Positions 7,191 through 11,825 of a stretch of DNA of 11,825 nt are shown here, piece by piece (positions within the stretch are counted from its first letter, which is position 1; each line of letters begins with the position of its first letter). The position numbers were made by a program, and so were the translations under genes. Under the pieces are notes generated by a model, which worked only from the letters and a program-made list of their open reading frames with translations, had not been told where the DNA came from and searched no databases. The stretch is from an uncultured Acidimicrobiaceae bacterium (GTDB lineage Bacteria > Actinomycetota > Acidimicrobiia > Spongiisociales > UBA5794): positions 1 through 11,825 of the forward strand of contig CAMYJM010000119.1 of NCBI GenBank assembly GCA_947258635.1, in the 5' to 3' direction.

Positions 7191-7864
7191 GGCGCCGCGT
7201 CCAGCAGGGTGCGCTGATTCGAGTCATAGACCTGACCGACGGCGAGTGGGTCGCCGGGGGCAATGATCTCGTCGCCGGTCGAGATGACGGCGACGCGGGG
7301 TTGGGCGATCACCTCGAGGGCGGCGGCGCCGACGGCGGCCAGCACGCCGGTCTCGCGAAAGCTCAGCCTGGTGCCCCTTCGGATCACCGTCTCACCCCGG
7401 CCGATATCGGAGCCGGCGTAGGTGACATTGCCCCCGGGCACCGCCGCCCGGCTCACCCGGATGCCGGCCGGATCGGGCTCTGTGTGCTCGATCATCACCA
7501 CGGCATCCGCCCCACGGGGCACAACGGCGCCGGTGGCGATCGCCACGGCCGTACCGGGTTCGAGCTCGAAGTCCGGTGGAGGCGCCTGGCCCGCCGCCAG
7601 CGACAGGTTGGCCACAGCCAGCGGGATCGGCTCCAATTCCTCGGCCCCGAACGTGTCGGCGGCGCGCACGGCGTAGCCGTCCATGTTGCTGCGGTCGAAC
7701 GCCGTAACGTCGACGGCGGCGACTACGTCGGCCGCCAGCACCCGCCCGCGCGCCGAATCGAGCGGAACCGTCTCGGTGCGCGGCTCCAGGTGGGCGCATG
7801 CCTCATCGAACCGCTGGTGGGCCACCGACTCGTCGACAACGTCGAGGAACTGGCGCTGCTTCAC
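6836..7864 (-). CDS. Second moeA, 5' part: N-terminal half of MoeA; its frame is abnormal after about 7192
   Basis: This is the N-terminal half of a MoeA molybdopterin molybdenumtransferase. About the first 224 residues are genuine. They include SNMDGYAVRAADTFGA, IATGAVVPRGADAVVMIEHTE, RGTRLSFRETGVLAAVG and VAVISTGDEIIAPG, and the region stops matching the family soon after VYDSNQRTLLDAA. From about 7192 to 6836 the frame is out of register: homology moves to the next frame, and residues 225-342 are an artefact. With the register restored, the whole gene (5919-7864) would give about 648 residues, the size of a MoeA plus binding-domain fusion. Start: GTG 7864 overlaps the TGA stop of the preceding moeA by 4 bases (GTGA), so translation is coupled. 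A genuine pseudogene and a one-base sequence error both fit. Confidence 0.85.
   Translation of the reverse strand: MKQRQFLDVVDESVAHQRFDEACAHLEPRTETVPLDSARGRVLAADVVAAVDVTAFDRSNMDGYAVRAADTFGAEELEPIPLAVANLSLAAGQAPPPDFELEPGTAVAIATGAVVPRGADAVVMIEHTEPDPAGIRVSRAAVPGGNVTYAGSDIGRGETVIRRGTRLSFRETGVLAAVGAAALEVIAQPRVAVISTGDEIIAPGDPLAVGQVYDSNQRTLLDAAPSSAANRWLAESFPTMRLRSSRPSGIWSPAPRRWMSSCCRAEPRKAKATSTPPWCIGWGSAAKGRPGSSSTESPSSRVSPSSWQLSPAPRSSCFPGSRLRPSSPSTSSWPRYCAGCRG
7182..7193. other. Perfect 12-base palindrome at the frameshift site in the second moeA
   Basis: GCCGAGCTCGGC is identical to its own reverse complement. On the minus strand the coding frame reads GAC GCG GCG, then only CC, then GAG CTC GGC. 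MoeA alignment expects exactly one residue between DAA and ELG, so one base is missing here. The GC-rich self-complementary sequence could promote polymerase slippage or a sequencing or assembly compression error. Confidence 0.75.
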
Positions 7865-9087
7865 AGCGGCACGTCCGCGTCGTAGAGGTAGACCTCCACC
7901 TCAGTCCCTTCGGCGTAGCCCTCCAACCCGGCGGGGACGATGACAAAGCCGCCCGCCCTGGTCACCGACGACAACACCGACGCCCCCGAGATAGCCAGCG
8001 GGTGGACCCCTGCCGAATCGACCCGCACCCGGGCGTAGTCGACCCGGCCGATCTGCGAAACGAGGCGCCCGGCGAGCGGCATGCGGACGGAGCGATAAGG
8101 CCAGCCCTCGGGCAATCCGGCCATCCGGCGGATAACGGGCCCGGCGAAGAAGTCATAGGCAACCAGACACGACACCGGGTTGCCGGGGAGCATCGCCACG
8201 GGAGTTTCGGCGATGCGCCCTACCCCGGTCGGCGAGGACGGCCGCATCGCAACTCCGTGAACGAGAAGCTCTCCCAACTCGGCAACCAGCAGCGGCACTC
8301 GATCCTCCGTTCCCACAGAAGCTGCCCCCGCGGTCACGATCACATCGGCCCCAGGGGACGCGAGCGCAGCATGCATGGCATCGCGGTCGTCGCGAATCCG
8401 CGCCACCTCGACGGTCCCGCCGTCGCGTTCGATCAGTGCCGCCAGCATCGGCGAGTTGCTGTCGACGATGCTGGTGCCATGGGGAGCGGCTCCCGGCGCC
8501 AGCAGTTCATCGCCGGATACGATCACCCGAACCGCCGGATGGCGCACCACTTCCACCGGAGAGTGCCCGATCGACGCCAGCAGCCCCACGTCCTGGGGCA
8601 ACAGGCGGCGCCCGTCGGTCAGCACCCGATCGCCGGTCGCGATGTCCTCACCGATGCGGCTCACGTTCTTTCCGACCGCCACTGCAGCCCGTACCTCGAC
8701 GACGTCGCCACGCTGGGTGGCGTCCTCCGCCCGAAGAACGGCGTCGGCATCATCGGGAACGGGCGCCCCGGTCATGATCCGCAGCGCCGACCCGGCTTCG
8801 AGGGCGGCGGCGGGCACCGTTCCGGGCAGCGACTCGCCCACCACCGCCAGCGGAATCGGGCTGTAGGAGGAAGCCCCGAAGGTGTCCTCGGCCCGTACTG
8901 CATATCCATCCATGGTGGCGCGCCGGAAGGGAGGCACGTCAACCCCGCTGATGACATCACCGACCAGAACTCTTCCGGCGCAAACGTCGAGCGATACGGG
9001 CTCGGCGCCGAGCCGAGCGACGCCGCGCAGCGCCGCGGCGCGGGCCTCCTCCACAGGAACCCGGTGACGGAAGCCGCGCATCCGCAC
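7861..9087 (-). CDS. MoeA-like molybdopterin molybdenumtransferase with altered active-site motifs
   Basis: This 408-residue protein has the MoeA domain order. It shows RATMDGYAVRAEDTFGA (about 56-72), RIMTGAPVPDDADAVL (103-118), a MogA-like domain with VIVSGDELLAPG (188-199), MLPGNPVS (299-306) and a C-terminal beta domain ending at the stop. MoeA joins the metal to adenylylated molybdopterin in the cytoplasm. Two normally invariant stretches differ: SGGxSxG is AGAASVG (about 254-259), and the lysine-bearing KPGKP is RPSSP (282-286). Start: GTG 9087 has GGAG eight bases upstream; ATG 9081 is in frame but further from it. The gene begins 46 bases after the AOR stop and ends in a 4-base overlap with the second moeA, so all three are likely one operon. 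It may be a specialised or catalytically weakened paralogue paired with the second MoeA. Confidence 0.88.
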   Translation of the reverse strand: MRMRGFRHRVPVEEARAAALRGVARLGAEPVSLDVCAGRVLVGDVISGVDVPPFRRATMDGYAVRAEDTFGASSYSPIPLAVVGESLPGTVPAAALEAGSALRIMTGAPVPDDADAVLRAEDATQRGDVVEVRAAVAVGKNVSRIGEDIATGDRVLTDGRRLLPQDVGLLASIGHSPVEVVRHPAVRVIVSGDELLAPGAAPHGTSIVDSNSPMLAALIERDGGTVEVARIRDDRDAMHAALASPGADVIVTAGAASVGTEDRVPLLVAELGELLVHGVAMRPSSPTGVGRIAETPVAMLPGNPVSCLVAYDFFAGPVIRRMAGLPEGWPYRSVRMPLAGRLVSQIGRVDYARVRVDSAGVHPLAISGASVLSSVTRAGGFVIVPAGLEGYAEGTEVEVYLYDADVPL

Positions 9088-9133
9088 ATCTTCGGCTCCG
9101 CCGATCAGCGCATCTCCACGATCGTCATTGGCG

Positions 9134-11092
9134 TCACACCGCGAGCTCGGGCAGCAACCAGCCCAGCCCTAGGTTCTCTAGGGTCTCGGGAGTCGGGTTG
9201 CCGGTAACCGGGTCCCATCCGGCCTGCTCGTAGTACGAGGCAATGGCCGCCTCGAAGGTGGCGCGGTCCACGGCCTTGCCGTCGCTCGGCCCGCCCACCA
9301 GGGGCTCGAACAGCCGCTTGGGCAGCGTGTCGTTCTCCCGGGTGAAACCCTCCCGAGCATTGAAAGCGCGCAACATGTTGAGTCGCCTCGCCCCGATCGT
9401 CAGCAGATCATCGACCGTGGTCTCCTCGCCGGTCACTGCCGAGATGACCCCGGCCAGCTCCTCCATCCCAAGCAGTTGCCACCCCGGCCCGAAGACAAAC
9501 TGGCATACATCCGCGGTATCCAGCGCCGAGTAGGCGTACTGAGTCTTCAGGGCGTACTCGACCTTGGCTTCGTTGAGCGCCTCCTCCGGCTGGGGGTTGG
9601 TGAGCCCCAGGTCCGCGGCCCTCTTGCCGTACTTCTCCGGGGACTCCCTGACCAACTCGGGCGTGTAGTTGGGATCGTGCTCGCTCGATTGGTGATCGGC
9701 GCCAAATGGATTCACCGCGTATATCACAGCCAACGAAGGCTTCACCTGCGGCATATGTGCCGGGAATTCGGTTCCCTTGACGGTGACCGCAATGTCCTCT
9801 GCCCCGTTGCCGATCCGGGCGGCTGCCCGGGCGGAACCCTCCGCCAAGATGTCACCTAAGCCTTCACGATTCAGGGTCTTCTTCAGCATCTCGATCATCG
9901 CTTCAGCCTTGCCCCACCCGAGCTCGATGCCTCCGGTGTCCTCGGCCGTGATCACGCCATCCTCGAAACAGTTGATGGCGAAGGCCATAGTGGCGCCCGT
10001 CGCGATAGTGTCCACGCCCGCCTCGTTACAGAGCTGGTTGGCATATGAGATGGCGTGGATGTCGTCGATATCGCAGTACGACCCGAAAGTCGAGGCCGTC
10101 TCGTACTCGGGTCCCCCCGAATCCGGATTGATCGCATTGCCTTGCCATTCGGCTTCGACAGCTCGCTTGCAGCGCACGGCGCACGAGTAGCAGGTTTCGC
10201 GGCCTTCCTTCATCTGAGTGCCCTCGGCGGCGCCGCGGAGCAGGTCGTTGAAGAGGCGCTCGCCACCGATGGCGGCGGCGCGGTCGTAGCCCATCCAGCC
10301 GCTCAGGTAATTCCGCGTTGGCAGCCCGCCACTGGCGTTCTGGCCCTCGAGAACCCCGAGCGTCCCGTGCTTGGCGAGGTCCCACACGTCCTCGTCCTCT
10401 TTAATGGCCGGGATCGACGGCTGCATGATGGCGCGGAGCCCGGCCGGGTCGGCCATCGGAATCTTCTTCTTGCCGCCTCGTACCGCGATGGCCTTGAGCT
10501 TCTTGCTGCCCATCACCGCCCCCAATCCGGTGCGGCCATGAGCCCGGTTCGCCATGTTCATGATGGCGGCGAATCGAATCAGCTTCTCACCGGCCGGACC
10601 TACCTGGGCGACCTGAATCCGCTCGTCTTCCAGCTCCTCCTGAAGCATCCGATCGACTTCGAGGGTCGGCTTACCCCAGAGATGGTCGGCGGGGCGCAGC
10701 TCGACTTCGCCCTTGTTGATCCACAGGTAGACCGGCGTGGGCGACACCCCACGGATGACGATGCCGTCGAACCCGGCGAACTTGAGCTCGGCCGGCCAGA
10801 ATCCGCCCGCTTGGCTGTCTCCCACGCCGCCCGTGAGCGGCGACTTGGCGACCGCGGTGGCCCGGCTCTGGCCCGCGATCGGGGCGCCGGTGATCGATGA
10901 GAGCATGAAGGCCAGCGTGTTCTCGGGACCGAACGGATCAGCACCTGGCGGCGTGTTCTTGAGCAAGTAATAGAGACCGAGGGCGCTGCCGCCCATGTAC
11001 TTCCTGTACAACTCCTCGGGAGGCTCCTCTATCTCGAGAGAACCTGCCGTCAGATCAACGTGGAGGATCTTCCCCGCATAACCGTGCGCCAA
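9134..11092 (-). CDS. Tungsten-type aldehyde:ferredoxin oxidoreductase family protein (AOR)
   Basis: This 652-residue enzyme of the AOR family carries a tungsten- or molybdenum-bis-pterin and one 4Fe-4S cluster. The N-terminus GYAGKILHVDLTAGSLE is typical. HGRTGLGAVMGSKKLKAIAVRGG (185-207) is the family pterin-binding segment. The cluster cysteines are present as CYSCAVRC (Cys301, 304, 308) and Cys530 in DTADVC. GPEYET (327-332) and the C-terminal FTRENDTLPKRLFEPL are also conserved. It is somewhat longer than the 605-residue-type archaeal AOR. The loop after KGTEFPAH reads MPQVKPSLAVIYAVNPFGADH, unlike the classic AHDPR form, so the subclade and substrate are uncertain. The usual reaction is aldehyde plus water to carboxylic acid, with electrons to ferredoxin. 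Start: TTG 11092 with GGAGG six bases upstream. The frame stays open 182 codons further, but that part overlaps another gene and has no family match. Confidence 0.92.
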   Translation of the reverse strand: MAHGYAGKILHVDLTAGSLEIEEPPEELYRKYMGGSALGLYYLLKNTPPGADPFGPENTLAFMLSSITGAPIAGQSRATAVAKSPLTGGVGDSQAGGFWPAELKFAGFDGIVIRGVSPTPVYLWINKGEVELRPADHLWGKPTLEVDRMLQEELEDERIQVAQVGPAGEKLIRFAAIMNMANRAHGRTGLGAVMGSKKLKAIAVRGGKKKIPMADPAGLRAIMQPSIPAIKEDEDVWDLAKHGTLGVLEGQNASGGLPTRNYLSGWMGYDRAAAIGGERLFNDLLRGAAEGTQMKEGRETCYSCAVRCKRAVEAEWQGNAINPDSGGPEYETASTFGSYCDIDDIHAISYANQLCNEAGVDTIATGATMAFAINCFEDGVITAEDTGGIELGWGKAEAMIEMLKKTLNREGLGDILAEGSARAAARIGNGAEDIAVTVKGTEFPAHMPQVKPSLAVIYAVNPFGADHQSSEHDPNYTPELVRESPEKYGKRAADLGLTNPQPEEALNEAKVEYALKTQYAYSALDTADVCQFVFGPGWQLLGMEELAGVISAVTGEETTVDDLLTIGARRLNMLRAFNAREGFTRENDTLPKRLFEPLVGGPSDGKAVDRATFEAAIASYYEQAGWDPVTGNPTPETLENLGLGWLLPELAV

Positions 11093-11159
11093 ATTGGCCC
11101 TCCTTTTGATAATCACCGGCATCATATCGGGCCGGAAGAGCGATTGGGCCTGCGCGACG

Positions 11160-11465
11160 CTAATCGCGGTAGAGCTTGAACGCGGCACTGACCGATGTGA
11201 TGACGAAGACGAGCACGACGAGCAACAGGAACCCGGAGTAGCCGACGTCAAGGCAGGAGATGCTTCCGGAATCCCTGCAGTTATCCACGAGTCGCTTGGA
11301 CCCGACTGCGCCGAGCGCGGAGAAGAGCCCGATGGCGACGGCCGCGCCGATGAACTTGATGGCAAGAGCATCACGGCCTCTGCGCCGGGCCAGGACGAGC
11401 GTCGGCGCACTGACGACGAGAAGCAACCCGGTAACGCCAAACAGCGCACCGAAGAAGGTCGCCAA
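11160..11465 (-). CDS. Small membrane protein of unknown function (101 aa)
   Basis: I do not recognise a family. The protein has three hydrophobic stretches that could span the membrane, at about residues 4-26, 35-54 and 76-95. Between the first two is a basic segment (ARRRGRD). Between the last two is a loop with two cysteines (DNCRDSGSISC) that could form a disulphide if it lies outside. Start: TTG 11465 with GGGAGG four bases upstream. The stop lies 67 bases before the AOR start on the same strand, so it may lead the AOR-moeA operon. An AOR promoter in the gap is also possible, because a TATGAT-like -10 lies there without a clear -35. Confidence 0.65.
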   Translation of the reverse strand: MATFFGALFGVTGLLLVVSAPTLVLARRRGRDALAIKFIGAAVAIGLFSALGAVGSKRLVDNCRDSGSISCLDVGYSGFLLLVVLVFVITSVSAAFKLYRD

Positions 11466-11613
11466 GTTGCCTCCCGTTCAGCCACCGTTGTGTCGAGGTC
11501 GGAGGCCCTGCCCTCAAATCTAGCCGACGCGAATCCGCACCATGGCCGCGATTTTCGGCGACGTCGATCACCGGCAACCCGTAGAATACGGACCACAGGG
11601 TAAGGGGAAGGTA
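11466..11613. promoter_or_regulatory. Divergent intergenic region with -10-like hexamers on both strands
   Basis: These 148 bases separate the minus-strand membrane-protein gene from the plus-strand secreted-protein gene. A TAGAAT at 11582-11587 (plus strand) and a TAGATT on the minus strand (around 11517-11522) fit actinobacterial -10 hexamers of the TANNNT form. No good TTGACA-like -35 element is seen for either, so both promoter calls are weak. Confidence 0.3.
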
Positions 11614-11825
11614 TTGAAGGCCGTCTCAGCGCGCTCACGGCATCGCTCCAAGGGGTTGGTGATCGCGGTTGTCCTCAATGCCGTGGCGCTCGCTTCGATG
11701 TCGATGGCCGGCGCTCACGAGACCCCCCACACGACCCCCGACACGACCCCCGACATGGCGCTAACCGCGGCAGCCTCTCCAACCCCGGACGTCTCACCCG
11801 CCCCCACCCTCATCCCCATCTCCCC
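11614..11825 (+). CDS. Secreted protein with Thr/Pro-rich N-terminus, 3' end cut by window edge
   Basis: The 70 visible codons begin with a basic region (SARSRHRSK), then a hydrophobic core (about residues 15-34) ending in an AGA-HE sequence suited to signal peptidase I cleavage. The mature part starts with ETPH and TTPD repeats and continues in a Thr/Pro/Ser-rich, probably unstructured linker. The function lies beyond the window. Such linkers often join a secretion signal to a cell-wall or extracellular domain, but nothing visible identifies it. Start: TTG 11614, with an AGGGG ribosome site six bases upstream. The frame has no stop before the window ends. Confidence 0.6.
   Translation, partial: MKAVSARSRHRSKGLVIAVVLNAVALASMSMAGAHETPHTTPDTTPDMALTAAASPTPDVSPAPTLIPIS
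11719..11754 (+). repeat. Three tandem 12-base units, two perfect and one degenerate
   Basis: ACGACCCCCGAC occurs twice in direct succession at 11731-11742 and 11743-11754, preceded by a degenerate copy at 11719-11730. In the reading frame of the secreted protein they encode ETPH, TTPD and TTPD. A short in-frame repeat of this kind could vary in copy number between strains. Confidence 0.75.

Noticed and set aside
9088..9133. Possible moaD/thiS-like gene between AOR and moeA, as expected near some AOR genes
   Set aside because: The gap is only 46 bases and contains no room for such a gene.
7798..9207. A 469-codon open frame on the plus strand
   Set aside because: It is antisense to the well-supported moeA, has no recognisable domain and is rich in His, Arg and Gly, as expected of a shadow frame in G+C-rich DNA.
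11093..11638. A 182-codon N-terminal extension of AOR
   Set aside because: The AOR family begins at GYAGKIL, right after the TTG at 11092 with its GGAGG site. The extension overlaps the membrane-protein gene in another frame and is low-complexity Arg/Ser-rich.

Overview
This is a G+C-rich, gene-dense bacterial window. Its genes often start with GTG or TTG behind clear GGAGG-type ribosome sites. The ChoD-like GMC oxidoreductase and the coding style suggest an actinomycete-type bacterium, possibly a deep-branching Actinomycetota lineage such as Acidimicrobiia. That placement is an inference, and Chloroflexota is not excluded. There are no rRNA or tRNA genes, CRISPR arrays, insertion sequences or phage genes.

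Left part (1-3519). Two minus-strand genes lie in tandem: a ChoD-like FAD-dependent GMC oxidoreductase, then a PflA-type radical SAM protein (COG1313-like) that runs off the left edge. Diverging from them on the plus strand is a lone substrate-binding lipoprotein of the FbpA/AfuA type, with no permease or ATPase gene beside it.

Middle (3520-5939). A plus-strand pair encodes the alpha and beta subunits of a thiamine-diphosphate 2-oxo-acid/acetoin dehydrogenase-type E1 enzyme. Their stop and start codons overlap (TGATG). No E2 or E3 gene is present. The alpha subunit lacks the usual catalytic-site histidines. A small gene of unknown function (87 aa) follows and overlaps the convergent gene by 21 bases.

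Right part (5919-11465, minus strand). Read in the direction of transcription this is: a small membrane protein, a tungsten-type aldehyde:ferredoxin oxidoreductase (AOR, 652 aa), a MoeA-like protein with altered active-site motifs, and a second MoeA fused to a C-terminal periplasmic-binding-protein-like domain. The two moeA genes overlap by 4 bases. The second is split by an apparent one-base deletion beside a perfect 12-base palindrome, so it is either a recent pseudogene or carries a sequence error. The set looks like a tungsto/molybdoenzyme module: AOR needs a pterin-bound metal, and MoeA proteins insert that metal.

The right edge (11614-11825) holds the start of a plus-strand gene for a secreted protein with Thr/Pro-rich repeats.

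The most interesting points are the two dissimilar MoeA proteins (one degenerate, one fused and frameshifted) next to AOR, and the TPP E1 pair with unusual active-site residues and no E2/E3.
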